Origin: Nitrospinae bacterium AH_259_B05_G02_I21
GTDB taxonomy: Bacteria; JADFOP01
Assembly: GCA_027717595.1 (NCBI GenBank)
Contig: JALLOF010000034.1
Location: 1-15,887 of the forward strand
Length of the DNA stretch: 15,887 nucleotides
Reading direction: 5' to 3'
How positions within the stretch are numbered: position 1 is the stretch's first letter; the number at the start of each line of letters is the position of its first letter. The translations under genes were made by a program, and so were the position numbers. The notes beneath the pieces were generated by a model. It did no database searches, had not been told where the DNA came from, and saw only the letters and a list, made by a program, of their open reading frames with translations. Shown in pieces: positions 1 through 7,367 of this stretch.

Positions 1-274
1 ACTTGGAGAAATCGAGGATGATGCCTGGGCCGAGGGCCTGGCCGCACCGGCCAGAGGCGGCTCCCCGGGACGTCAGGGGGATGCCCTCGGCGGCGCCGTA
101 CGTGACGGCGGCGACCACATCGTCGCGGTCGCGCGGAACGACGACCACGAGAGGCTTTTGCTCGAAGATGCACGCCCCCGAGGCGTACATCACGCGATGG
201 AGGTCGTCCCCGTAGACTTCACCCCGAACGACCGACTTGAGGTCCCTGACGATGGTCTCGATGCGGGTTTCCAT
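1..274 (-). CDS. FAD-linked oxidase (glycolate oxidase GlcD-like), N-terminal part, cut by window edge
   Basis: Reading the minus strand from the ATG at 272-274 gives 91 residues that run off the left edge. They look like the start of an FAD-binding PCMH-type oxidase (GlcD / D-lactate dehydrogenase group): a YASGACIFEQKP stretch, then a VVVPRDRDDVVAAV segment, then GIPLTSRG and a GQALGPGIILDFS segment, which is the usual beginning of the FAD-binding domain. Family members oxidise 2-hydroxy acids such as glycolate or lactate. It lies 128 bp downstream of a 2-hydroxyacid dehydrogenase on the same strand, which fits glycolate/glyoxylate interconversion, but the substrate cannot be read from this fragment. 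The start has only a weak ribosome site; an in-frame stop a little upstream limits other choices. The C-terminal substrate domain is outside the window. Confidence 0.8.
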   Translation of the reverse strand, partial: METRIETIVRDLKSVVRGEVYGDDLHRVMYASGACIFEQKPLVVVVPRDRDDVVAAVTYGAAEGIPLTSRGAASGRCGQALGPGIILDFSK

Positions 275-324
275 CAGGTGGCGCTCTTGAGTTGATGTGG
301 GCGCCTTGAATCAGCGCTCGGCTC

Positions 325-343
325 TTAACGTAACGTTGGTTAA
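325..343. promoter_or_regulatory. Possible operator upstream of the FAD oxidase
   Basis: TTAAC at 325-329 and GTTAA at 339-343 form a 5-bp inverted repeat around an AACGTT core, in the 128-bp gap between two minus-strand genes. A TTGACT hexamer (minus strand, 355-360) lies just upstream and could be a -35 box, but no convincing -10 follows at normal spacing. This may be an operator or internal promoter; the support is weak. Confidence 0.2.
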
Positions 344-402
344 TAGGCTTTGAAAGTCAAGGGAGTGCGAGGGAGGGGATGGAAGTTTCGGTGAGGGCCC
401 CG

Positions 403-1380
403 TCACGGGTTTAGGACCTCGGGGTTCAGGGGGCTTGAGGGCGGGCGACCGGAAAGCACCGCGAGGCAGTTCTCAGCAGCCATAAGGGCCATCTTCTCCC
501 GGGTCTCCACGGATGCGCTTGCGATGTGGGGCGTCAGCACGACGTTTTCCATAGAGACGAACTCGGCAGGCACAGAGGGCTCGTGCTCGAAGACGTCGAG
601 CCCAGAAGCGGCGATCTCACCCTCCTGAAGAGCGCTAACGAGGGCCGACTCGTCAACCACGGCCCCCCGGGCTATGTTCACGAGGATCGCCGTTCGCTTC
701 ATGGCTCGAAGCTCCTCGCGGCCGATGTAGTGGTAGGTCTCCTCGGACAATGGAAGCGCCAGGACCACGAAATCGGCCTCCTTGAGCAGTGTGGCCTTGT
801 CCACCCGCCTGGAGCCCAGCTCGGCCTCGACGGCAGGCTCCAGCGGGGTCCGTTTCGTGTAGAGGACGGTCATGTCGAAACCCCGCGCCCTGCGGGCCAC
901 GGCCTGGCCGATGCGGCCGAACCCGGCGATCCCGATGGTCTTGCCGTAAACGTCGGCCCCAAGTAGCAGCGTCATCTGGAAGCGGTCCCACCGGCCCTCC
1001 CGCACGTAGACGTCGCCCTCGACGAGGCGCCGGGCGGCGGCCATCAACAGGGCGAAGGCCAGGTCGGCGGTCGTCTCTGTGAGCACACCTGGGGTGTTGG
1101 TCACAACGATGCCCCGGGCCGTTGCCTCCTCCACGTCGATGTTGTCGTACCCAACGGCGACGTTGGCGATGACCTTGAGCTGGGGAGAAGCCTCCATGAG
1201 GGCCGAGTCCATGGGATCGGAGAGGCCCGAGACGATCCCCTCTGCCGAGGTGGCCCGGCTCAGCAGCTCCTCGCGCTCGATGGCCCGATCCTCGTCACGG
1301 TAATCGACCTCTGCTTCCTCATGGAGGCGAGCGACGGCGGGCTCGGCGATCCTTCGGGTGACCAGGACGCGCGGTTTCAT
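403..1380 (-). CDS. D-isomer-specific 2-hydroxyacid dehydrogenase (glyoxylate/hydroxypyruvate reductase type)
   Basis: A 325-residue cytosolic NAD(P)H-dependent enzyme of the D-2-hydroxyacid dehydrogenase family. Visible motifs in order: NVAVGYDNID (73-82), NTPGVLTETTADLAF (95-109), the nucleotide-binding GFGRIGQ (153-159), the substrate-binding arginine in NIARGAVVDE (R238), the acidic residue in DVFEHEP (E267) and the catalytic histidine in LTPHIAS (H285). Length and motif order match GyaR-type glyoxylate reductases, which reduce glyoxylate or hydroxypyruvate to glycolate or glycerate. The ATG at 1380 follows AAGGAG with 7-nt spacing. It lies 73 bp after the cyclophilin-fold gene and before the FAD oxidase, so the pair could cycle glyoxylate and glycolate (inference). 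The family is certain; the exact substrate is not. Confidence 0.93.
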   Translation of the reverse strand: MKPRVLVTRRIAEPAVARLHEEAEVDYRDEDRAIEREELLSRATSAEGIVSGLSDPMDSALMEASPQLKVIANVAVGYDNIDVEEATARGIVVTNTPGVLTETTADLAFALLMAAARRLVEGDVYVREGRWDRFQMTLLLGADVYGKTIGIAGFGRIGQAVARRARGFDMTVLYTKRTPLEPAVEAELGSRRVDKATLLKEADFVVLALPLSEETYHYIGREELRAMKRTAILVNIARGAVVDESALVSALQEGEIAASGLDVFEHEPSVPAEFVSMENVVLTPHIASASVETREKMALMAAENCLAVLSGRPPSSPLNPEVLNP

Positions 1381-1453
1381 CGCACATCACTCCTTGGGGC
1401 GGGTAGGGCGGATGCCTATGTTCCTGACGTTGCGCCTGGAGCCGATGGTCCCC

Positions 1454-1828
1454 TCAGCCTTCCACACGTTCCACCCGAACGTGGGTCGTGGTGGCGTGGC
1501 CGAGGAGGCGGGCGTCTTCCACGATGCGGCCGAAGACGTTGACTGGGCTTGCGGGGCGGATCTCGTCCCCCTCGCTCATCGGGGTGGGTCCCCAGAAAAG
1601 GCAAAAGGCCTGGCCGACGGGCCAGTAGCCGAGGTCTCCCACCTCTACCACCGCCTGGGAGTCCTCTTCGCCCATCTCGACGGGAATATCGAAGTAAATC
1701 TCATCGCCCCAGAGGCTTCCCGTGGCCTCCAGCGGCAGGGCTTCCCAGATGCGCCGGGCCGTCTCTGTATCGTGGAGGACGGCTGTCAGCTCGATGTCAC
1801 CGACGGTAATCCTGATGGTCTGGGGCAT
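1454..1828 (-). CDS. Cyclophilin-like fold protein (TM1367-type)
   Basis: A 124-residue protein resembling the small bacterial cyclophilin-like family typified by Thermotoga TM1367 (Pfam Cyclophil_like). Diagnostic segments are TARRIWEALPLE, WGDEIYFDIPV, VVEVGDLGYWPVGQAFCLFWGPTP and ASPVNVFGRI. Length is normal for a single-domain member. The fold is that of peptidyl-prolyl isomerases, but this branch lacks an established enzymatic activity or role, so none is assigned. Only 9 bp separate it from the pgsA stop, and a GGAGG that could serve as its ribosome site lies within the last pgsA codons (13-nt spacing), indicating co-transcription. No signal peptide or membrane segment is visible. Confidence 0.85.
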   Translation of the reverse strand: MPQTIRITVGDIELTAVLHDTETARRIWEALPLEATGSLWGDEIYFDIPVEMGEEDSQAVVEVGDLGYWPVGQAFCLFWGPTPMSEGDEIRPASPVNVFGRIVEDARLLGHATTTHVRVERVEG

Positions 1829-1837
1829 GGTCGAAGG

Positions 1838-2386
1838 CTAGCCTCCCTGGGCCCGCTCGCCGTGGTGGACGCCTGTCATTCCCCTGTAAACATATTGAAC
1901 CCCGGAGAGGACCGTCAAGACGGCGGTGGCCCACACGCAAGCCAACAGGACCCACCCTCCCCAGCCGGTCAGGTTGGCCAGCAGACCGAACGAGACGGCC
2001 AGCACCTGCACGGTCGTCGTGGCCTTGCCCATCAAGGTGGGCTCGATTCGCAGCCTCCCGGTAAATAGGTGGAGCAGGAGGGAGCCGAACACGATAATGA
2101 CGTCGCGGCTTACGACCAGGATGGCCAGCCAGGCGGGCAGGACCCTGAGGTAGGCGAGGGTGACGAAGGCGATCGTCAGCAGCAACTTGTCGGCGAGCGG
2201 GTCGAGGACGGTCCCCAACGGGGTGCGTTGCATTCGGGTCCTGGCGATGTAGCCGTCAACCACGTCGGTGATGGCCGTCACGACGAACAACCCTAACGCC
2301 CAGCCCGGCCTCCCGTAGATGAGGAGCATGACGAAAAACGGGATGATGAGGATTCGGGTAAGGGTGATGACGTTGGGCAGGTTCAC
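1838..2386 (-). CDS. pgsA: CDP-diacylglycerol--glycerol-3-phosphate 3-phosphatidyltransferase
   Basis: A 182-residue integral membrane enzyme that joins CDP-diacylglycerol and sn-glycerol 3-phosphate to make phosphatidylglycerophosphate, the committed step to phosphatidylglycerol. The complete CDP-alcohol phosphatidyltransferase signature is present: D41xxD44G45xxA48R49, then G58xxxD62xxxD66. The N-terminus MNLPNVITLTRILIIPFF is typical of PgsA, and several hydrophobic segments follow (about 8-26, 30-42, 68-100, 120-160). The start codon is GTG, 17 bp after the stop of the FlgT-like gene, with a distant AAGGAAGG. Distinguishing PgsA from other members (PssA, cardiolipin synthase type) rests on the N-terminal motif and the short length. 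Confidence 0.93.
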   Translation of the reverse strand: MNLPNVITLTRILIIPFFVMLLIYGRPGWALGLFVVTAITDVVDGYIARTRMQRTPLGTVLDPLADKLLLTIAFVTLAYLRVLPAWLAILVVSRDVIIVFGSLLLHLFTGRLRIEPTLMGKATTTVQVLAVSFGLLANLTGWGGWVLLACVWATAVLTVLSGVQYVYRGMTGVHHGERAQGG

Positions 2387-2403
2387 GGCTGAGGGGTCCT
2401 TCC

Positions 2404-3585
2404 TTAGGGTAGGATGTGGACGTCGATCCGTTGGGGGCCCACCCTAACCACCTGGACTGTGAAGAGCCCGAAGCGAATCTGGCCGATGGCCTCGGCGAGC
2501 TGGGAGGCGTCGGCGGTGTAGCCGACCTCGACCAGCGCCCCTTCCTCACTGTAGCGCCGCTGGATCATCTGCCGCACCCCCGTGATGTTGTTTCGAAGCC
2601 CCGATTTGAACTCGACGAGGTTGGCGATCGAGGCGCCGGTGACGGCAAGGACGATTGGGGTGGTCTGGGTCTCCTCGACCCGCCAGTGGCTGAGGAGCTG
2701 GTCGGCCATGAAGGAAGCAAGCTTGGCGGCGGCCTCCTGGATGACGGTCTCTGGCCTGCCGGCCTCCCCTGGCAGAGCGACGGCCGAATCACTTCCGGTC
2801 GCCACAACGCGGCCCTCGTCGACCTCCACGGCTCGTACCGAGACGGTGGCCTGGTACGAGGGTGTGCTTTCGGCGGCCGGGGGGCTTATGCGGCGCACGA
2901 CGGTCTTGCCGAGCAGGACGACCTCCACCCCGGCTCCCTGGCCGAGGGACGCGGCGGCCTGGGGACTACCGGCCAAGGCCTGGGCGGCGATTGCCTCGGT
3001 GGCCTCGGGGCTTTCGACGACGGGGAAGCCGCGGCCTCGCAAGTGGTCGAGAAAGGTTCGCTGGGAACGGTTGCCCTCCGGCGGCAGACCCCCGTCGGGC
3101 GCGGCGACCTCTTCTATGAGGACCATAACCGTGGGTTTGCCCCGCCTCTCGAGAAAAAGTCCCATGGCTTGAAGGTCGCTTTTGAGTCTTGCTCTGGCCA
3201 CGGTGGCTTGAATCGCGACGCGGTACAGACGAGATTTGGGCAAGGGCTGCTCGTGGAAGATGCGGTAGCGGCGGATGTAGTCCTCCGCCCGCTCGAGGAG
3301 CTCGGCGGCAATGAGCGGGTAGTTGTTGAGGATGAGTTCGGGGTCGACCAGATCGCCGACGACCTGTTCAACGCAGCGGCGCAAGCCGTTGACGATGGCC
3401 CGATCGCGTGCGCGGGCCTGGTTGCCCTTGACGATGACGCCCAAGCCCTCGGCGGTGAGGAGGGCCTCGGGCTGCGTTCGCTGGGCCTCGCCGGGCCCTG
3501 GGGTGGCCACCACGAGGGCCAACGCAGCGAGCACCACCCAGGTGCGCTTCAGCCCGCGGCGGGCCTGTGCGTTGATCTGCTCCAC
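2404..3585 (-). CDS. Secreted protein with FlgT-like N-terminal domain
   Basis: About 393 residues from a GTG start at 3583-3585. That start is preferred over the ATG at 3636 because GGAGG lies 8 nt upstream of it and it yields a clean signal peptide: basic n-region (ARRGLKRT), hydrophobic core (WVVLAALALVVA, 16-27) and a likely cleavage after GEA. The mature N-terminus (about 40-130) contains GNQARARDRAIVNGLRRCVE, a LILNNYPLI segment and a YRV.IQATV strand, which resemble the N-terminal domain of flagellar assembly protein T and related outer-membrane/periplasmic proteins. A long alpha/beta C-terminal part follows. No flagellar gene is nearby, so a flagellar role is not implied; an envelope role is the safer inference. 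It sits between rluB (66-bp gap) and pgsA. Confidence 0.7.
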   Translation of the reverse strand: MEQINAQARRGLKRTWVVLAALALVVATPGPGEAQRTQPEALLTAEGLGVIVKGNQARARDRAIVNGLRRCVEQVVGDLVDPELILNNYPLIAAELLERAEDYIRRYRIFHEQPLPKSRLYRVAIQATVARARLKSDLQAMGLFLERRGKPTVMVLIEEVAAPDGGLPPEGNRSQRTFLDHLRGRGFPVVESPEATEAIAAQALAGSPQAAASLGQGAGVEVVLLGKTVVRRISPPAAESTPSYQATVSVRAVEVDEGRVVATGSDSAVALPGEAGRPETVIQEAAAKLASFMADQLLSHWRVEETQTTPIVLAVTGASIANLVEFKSGLRNNITGVRQMIQRRYSEEGALVEVGYTADASQLAEAIGQIRFGLFTVQVVRVGPQRIDVHILP

Positions 3586-3651
3586 GGGTGGCCTCCTCCG
3601 TCTATCCCGTCGCCGGTCGGTTTGCACTCCTAACACGAAACCCTAGAAGGG

Positions 3652-4413
3652 TCAACCGGTTGGTGGTGCACGCAGGGCGCGGAGGCGGCGGATCTCGGCC
3701 TGCCTCAGGCGGCGGACTTCACCAGAGGCGAGCCCCTCGAGGGTGAGGAACTCGATGGCCGTCCGACGCAGCCGGCGCACGGGGTGGCCCACCGCCTGGC
3801 ACATCCGTTTCACCTGATGCTTGCGCCCCTCGGTGAGGGTGAGCTCGATCCAGGTCTCATCGGGCCCCCGGCGAATGATCCGGGCCCGCGCCGGGGCTGT
3901 AGGGCCGTCGGAGAGGACCACTCCCCGGCGGAGCCGGGCCATGGTCTGGCGGGACGGATGCCCGGCCACCAGGGCGCGGTAGGTTTTCGTCACTTCGTGG
4001 CGAGGATGGAGGATGGCCTGGGCGACGGCGCCGTCGTTGGTGACGACCAATAGGCCGTCGGTATCGGCGTCGAGCCTTCCGACCGGGTAAACCCGCTGAG
4101 GGATGTCCTCGAGCAGGTCGGCCACCGTGGGCCTCCCCCGCTGGTCTTTCATCGTGGAGAGGACGCCGACGGGCTTGTAGAGGAGGTAGTAGACGGGCGT
4201 CTCAACGGGAGGCAGGGGTTCGCCGTCGACGGTGACGGCGTCGCAGGCCGGGTCGGCCTTGGTGCCCAGGGTGCGGACCACACGGCCGTTGACGGCCACC
4301 CGGCCGGCCTCAATCATCCGCTCGGCCCGCCGGCGGGAGGCCACGCCGGCCCGCGCCAGGAGGGTCTGGAGGCGGACGGGGCCCTCAGGCCGCCGGGGGT
4401 TCTCCTTCCTCAT
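3652..4413 (-). CDS. rluB: Pseudouridine synthase, RluB/RsuA family
   Basis: A 253-residue cytosolic enzyme that isomerises a uridine in ribosomal RNA. An N-terminal S4 RNA-binding domain (RLQTLLARAGVASRRRAERMI, about 14-60) is followed by the RsuA/RluB catalytic domain with YLLYKPVGVLST, the catalytic aspartate in GRLDADTDGLLVVTNDG (D115) and EGRKHQVKRMCQAVGHPVRRLRR near the C-terminus. The ATG at 4411-4413 is chosen because GGAGG lies 8 nt upstream and it begins at the normal distance from S4; a longer reading from 4470 adds only an unconserved tail. It overlaps the scpB end by 29 nt, matching the common scpA-scpB-rluB order. RluB (23S) is more likely than RsuA (16S) from this context, but sequence alone does not prove the target base. 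Confidence 0.92.
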   Translation of the reverse strand: MRKENPRRPEGPVRLQTLLARAGVASRRRAERMIEAGRVAVNGRVVRTLGTKADPACDAVTVDGEPLPPVETPVYYLLYKPVGVLSTMKDQRGRPTVADLLEDIPQRVYPVGRLDADTDGLLVVTNDGAVAQAILHPRHEVTKTYRALVAGHPSRQTMARLRRGVVLSDGPTAPARARIIRRGPDETWIELTLTEGRKHQVKRMCQAVGHPVRRLRRTAIEFLTLEGLASGEVRRLRQAEIRRLRALRAPPTG

Positions 4414-5020
4414 GGCCGACGCCTCCGTCCCCCACAGCCTGGGCCTCGACCAGCTCCTCCAGGGCCGCAAACTCCTCGCCTTGCATCTCCTCGGGCAACC
4501 CCTCCAGCGGCGGCCTGATGTCCTCTGGCCGCGGTAGGTCCGTTAGATTACCGAGTCCGAAGTATTGGAGGAACTCGCGGGAGGAGCCGTAGAGAATGGG
4601 CCGGCCAATGACACGCTTTCGGCCGAGGATCTTGACGAGGCGTCGCTCCAGGAGGGTTTTGAGCACCCCCGAGGAGTCCACGCCCCGGAGGCCCTCGATC
4701 TCCATCTTCGTGACAGGCTGGCGATAGACGATAATGGCCAGCGTCTCGAGGGCAGCCCGGGAGAGCTTCGCTCGGGACTCGTCCTGGATCAGGCGGCGGA
4801 CCCACTCGCCGTGCTCGGGCCGGGTCAGGAACTGCCAGCCCCCGGCCACCTCTTTCAGCTGGACCCCCCGGCCCTCGTAGTCCGCGGCGAGGTCTTCGAG
4901 CGTCGCCCGCACGGCGGCCTTCTCTACTGGCTCGGGGCTGAGCTGGGCCAGTTGAGCCAGGGTGACGGGCTGGTCGGCTGCAAACAGCAGCGCTTCGAGT
5001 ATCTGCTTGGTCATTGTCAT
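4385..5020 (-). CDS. scpB: Segregation and condensation protein B
   Basis: A 211-residue winged-helix kleisin-binding subunit of the SMC-ScpAB condensin, which organises and segregates the chromosome. Recognisable segments: ILEALLFAADQPVT at the N-terminus, GGWQFLTRPEHGEWV (about 60-75), the strongly conserved LSRAALETLAIIVYRQPVTKMEIEGLRGVDSSGVLKTLLERRL (about 86-128) and GRPILYGSSREFLQYFGL. An acidic, low-complexity tail follows. Its ATG overlaps the scpA stop as ATGA, indicating translational coupling, and its 3' end overlaps rluB. Length and motifs are normal for the family. Confidence 0.97.
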   Translation of the reverse strand: MTMTKQILEALLFAADQPVTLAQLAQLSPEPVEKAAVRATLEDLAADYEGRGVQLKEVAGGWQFLTRPEHGEWVRRLIQDESRAKLSRAALETLAIIVYRQPVTKMEIEGLRGVDSSGVLKTLLERRLVKILGRKRVIGRPILYGSSREFLQYFGLGNLTDLPRPEDIRPPLEGLPEEMQGEEFAALEELVEAQAVGDGGVGHEEGEPPAA

Positions 5021-5742
5021 GCGGGCTGTTTCTCCTCTACGGTCAGGCTCACCCGGATGGGGCCGAAGGGTTGGCGCTGCTGGGCGAGGATCATTTTGAG
5101 GCGTATCATCTCCAAGATCGCCAGGAAGGTCACGACGATCTCCGCCCGGTGGGTGGCCCCTTCGAATAGGGCCTCGAAGGCGATGGGCCCTTCGCCCTCC
5201 AGCCGCTCAACGACGGTGTGGATCATCTCGGTCACGCTCATCTCCTCGATGACCAGCTCCTGTGCCTCGGCTTCTGGCAACCTCTCGACGAGAGCCGTGA
5301 AGGCTTCGAGGAGGTCGAAGAGGGTGACGTTGAGCATGATATCCTCATCATCCTCAGGCGCATCGAGAGGCGGCCGGCAGTAGACCTCCCGGTGCTCCAG
5401 CTCCCGCTCCCTGAGATCCTCCGCCATGGCCTTGACCCGTTGGTACTCCAGGAGCTTTTCCAGGAGCTCTCGGCGGGGGTCTTCCTCGTCCTCGATCTCT
5501 TCGTCCTCGGGAGACCTCGGCAGGAGCATGCGGCTTTTTATATAGGTGAGGGTGGCCGCCATGACTAGCCACTCGCCGGCGACATCGAGGTTTAGGGTCT
5601 GCATGAGCTCAAGGTAGGCCAGGTACTGGGCCGTGACCTGGGCGATGGGGATGTCGTAGATGTCGATCTCCTGGACCCGGATCAGGTGGAGGAGCAGGTC
5701 GAGGGGACCATCGAAGACGGGCAGCTTGACTTGGTAGGGCAT
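5017..5742 (-). CDS. scpA: Segregation and condensation protein A (kleisin)
   Basis: A 241-residue kleisin that bridges the SMC heads and binds ScpB. The N-terminus carries the family hallmark FDGPLDLLLHLI (10-21) followed by EIDIYDIPIAQVTAQYL; the middle has AATLTYIKSRMLLP and an acidic linker; the C-terminal winged helix has the VTFLAILEMIRLKMI segment. The open frame extends upstream to 5859, but the ATG at 5740-5742 is chosen: it begins just before the conserved domain, and the predicted promoter at 5830-5859 would make starts near 5859 untranscribed. The ribosome site before 5742 is weak. It is first in the minus-strand operon and divergent from selA. Confidence 0.95.
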   Translation of the reverse strand: MPYQVKLPVFDGPLDLLLHLIRVQEIDIYDIPIAQVTAQYLAYLELMQTLNLDVAGEWLVMAATLTYIKSRMLLPRSPEDEEIEDEEDPRRELLEKLLEYQRVKAMAEDLRERELEHREVYCRPPLDAPEDDEDIMLNVTLFDLLEAFTALVERLPEAEAQELVIEEMSVTEMIHTVVERLEGEGPIAFEALFEGATHRAEIVVTFLAILEMIRLKMILAQQRQPFGPIRVSLTVEEKQPA

Positions 5743-5829
5743 AGGCCGGGCCGTCGCGGGCCGCGCGGAGGCGACCGCACCGTGCGACTCCCTCCCGGGC
5801 CGAAGGTTGGGCGCGCTGTAACGGCTGCT

Positions 5830-5859
5830 ATTATGGCTTTCGCCCCGAGGCCGTGTCAA
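5830..5859 (-). promoter_or_regulatory. Sigma70-type promoter for the scpA operon
   Basis: On the minus strand a perfect TTGACA (5854-5859) is followed after 18 bp by CATAAT (5830-5835), one mismatch from consensus. Transcription would begin near 5823, giving a leader of about 80 nt before scpA. This is the best promoter match in the window and heads the eight-gene minus-strand run. Confidence 0.6.
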
Positions 5860-5901
5860 GGTGGGATTTGCCTAGGAAACCTGGAATGGGGCATGACCTT
5901 G

Positions 5902-5910
5902 TGATATAGT
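5902..5910 (+). promoter_or_regulatory. Extended -10 promoter for selAB
   Basis: TGATATAGT matches an extended -10 element (TGn then TATAGT at 5905-5910). No good -35 lies at the usual distance, which extended -10 promoters can tolerate. Transcription would start near 5917, leaving a short leader that contains the GGAGG of selA. It is back-to-back with the scpA promoter. Confidence 0.45.
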
Positions 5911-5939
5911 CGTTTTCCCTTTTCTGTGGAGGAACACCC

Positions 5940-7367
5940 GTGTCGGAGTCGGTTGTCGGTCGCCAGGAAGTGTTTAGTCGGCTTCCCGCGGTGGACGAGG
6001 TCCTGAGAGAAGAGGCCATCCAAGCTGCGCTGGCCTCTCTGCCGAGGCCCATCGTGGTCGAGGCGGTCAAGTCGGTGCTGGATGAGGCACGCGAGACGCT
6101 CCTAGCGCTGGAGGATGAGGCCTTGGCCGAGGTGGTCGTGCTCGGTGCGCACGAGGCCGCGGCCCGCTCAGCCGAGCGGGCGGCCGAGGCTGCCCGGCCC
6201 GCGTTGCGGCGGGTGGTCAACGCCACAGGGGTGGTCCTGCACACCAACCTCGGCCGCTCACCGCTCGCCCCGGCCGTGGGCGATCATATCCGCCAGATCG
6301 GCACAGCCTACTCCAACCTCGAGTACGATCTCGCCGCCGGCCGGCGCGGCTCGCGCTACGCGCCCCTCGTCCGGCTCCTGACGACCCTCACCGGCGCCGA
6401 GGACGCCCTCGTCGTCAACAACAACGCCGCCGCCGTGCTGCTGTGCCTGGAGACACTTGCCGCCGGCCGGGAGGTCATCGTCTCGCGGGGCGAGCTCATC
6501 GAGATCGGGGGAGCCTTCCGGCTCCCCGACGTCATGGTCAAGAGCGGAGCCGTCTTGCGCGAGGTCGGCACCACGAACCGGACCCACCTCGGCGACTACG
6601 CCCGGGCCGTCTCCGATGAGACGGCGCTCCTGCTCAAGGTCCATCCTTCCAACTACGCCATCCAGGGCTTCACGGCATCGGTCTCGGCGGCCGAGCTCGC
6701 ACAGCTTGGGCGCGAGCGGGGGGTGCCCGTCATGGAGGACCTCGGCAGCGGCAACTTCATCGACTGGAGGCCGTACGGGCTGCCCCACGAGCCGACCGTC
6801 TCTGAGGTCGTTGCCTCGGGGGTGGACCTCGTGACGTTCAGCGGCGACAAGCTGTTGGGCGGGCCCCAGGCGGGCATCATCCTGGGACGGGCGGCGCTCG
6901 TCGGGCGGCTGAAGGAAAATCCCCTGACCCGCGCGCTGCGGGTGGACAAGTTCACCGTCGCGGGCCTCGAGGCCACTCTCAGGCTCTACCTCGAGCCGGA
7001 GCACGCCATCGAGGCCATCCCAGCCTTGCGCCTGCTTGCAGCCCCGGCCGAACGGCTGGAGGCCCGCGCCCGTGCCCTGGCGGATCGCCTGCGGGCGCTC
7101 GCCGATAGGGGTCTCCGGGTGGAGGTCCGCAAAGAAGTCGCCCAAGTGGGCGGCGGAGCCCTGCCGACGGCCTCCCTGCCCACGTGGGTCATCGCCTTAT
7201 CGGCCGAGGGGCGCTCGCCTAACTCCCTGGAAGAAGCCTTTCGGACCAGCCCGACGCCCGTTATAGGGCGCATCCGCGAGGAGGCCTTCCTCCTCGACTG
7301 CCGCACACTCCTTGAGGGCGACGAGGACCGCATCGCCGAGGCCGCATCGAGGATCCCTCCACAGTGA
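5940..7367 (+). CDS. selA: L-seryl-tRNA(Sec) selenium transferase
   Basis: A 475-residue PLP enzyme that converts Ser-tRNA(Sec) to Sec-tRNA(Sec) with selenophosphate; the family forms a large homo-oligomer. Visible are the N-terminal tRNA-binding region ([11 protein letters not shown]), [21 protein letters not shown] (91-110), [27 protein letters not shown], the [14 protein letters not shown] segment, EDLGSGNF and the PLP lysine in [15 protein letters not shown] (K304). The length is normal. The GTG start at 5940 follows GGAGG with 7-nt spacing. Its stop overlaps the selB GTG by 4 nt, so the two are translationally coupled. Confidence 0.97.
   Translation: MSESVVGRQEVFSRLPAVDEVLREEAIQAALASLPRPIVVEAVKSVLDEARETLLALEDEALAEVVVLGAHEAAARSAERAAEAARPALRRVVNATGVVLHTNLGRSPLAPAVGDHIRQIGTAYSNLEYDLAAGRRGSRYAPLVRLLTTLTGAEDALVVNNNAAAVLLCLETLAAGREVIVSRGELIEIGGAFRLPDVMVKSGAVLREVGTTNRTHLGDYARAVSDETALLLKVHPSNYAIQGFTASVSAAELAQLGRERGVPVMEDLGSGNFIDWRPYGLPHEPTVSEVVASGVDLVTFSGDKLLGGPQAGIILGRAALVGRLKENPLTRALRVDKFTVAGLEATLRLYLEPEHAIEAIPALRLLAAPAERLEARARALADRLRALADRGLRVEVRKEVAQVGGGALPTASLPTWVIALSAEGRSPNSLEEAFRTSPTPVIGRIREEAFLLDCRTLLEGDEDRIAEAASRIPPQ

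Noticed and set aside
3-215. Plus-strand reading frame at the left edge
   Set aside because: It is arginine/proline-rich without family resemblance and lies antisense to a well-supported FAD-oxidase N-terminus.
2416-3633. 405-residue plus-strand frame opposite the FlgT-like gene
   Set aside because: Gly/Asp/Leu-rich antisense shadow with no recognisable domain; the minus strand has a signal peptide, a ribosome site and operon context.
3640-3652. ACCCT/AGGGT hairpin at the rluB stop as a terminator
   Set aside because: The stem is only 5 bp with no proper U tract, and the downstream genes look co-transcribed.
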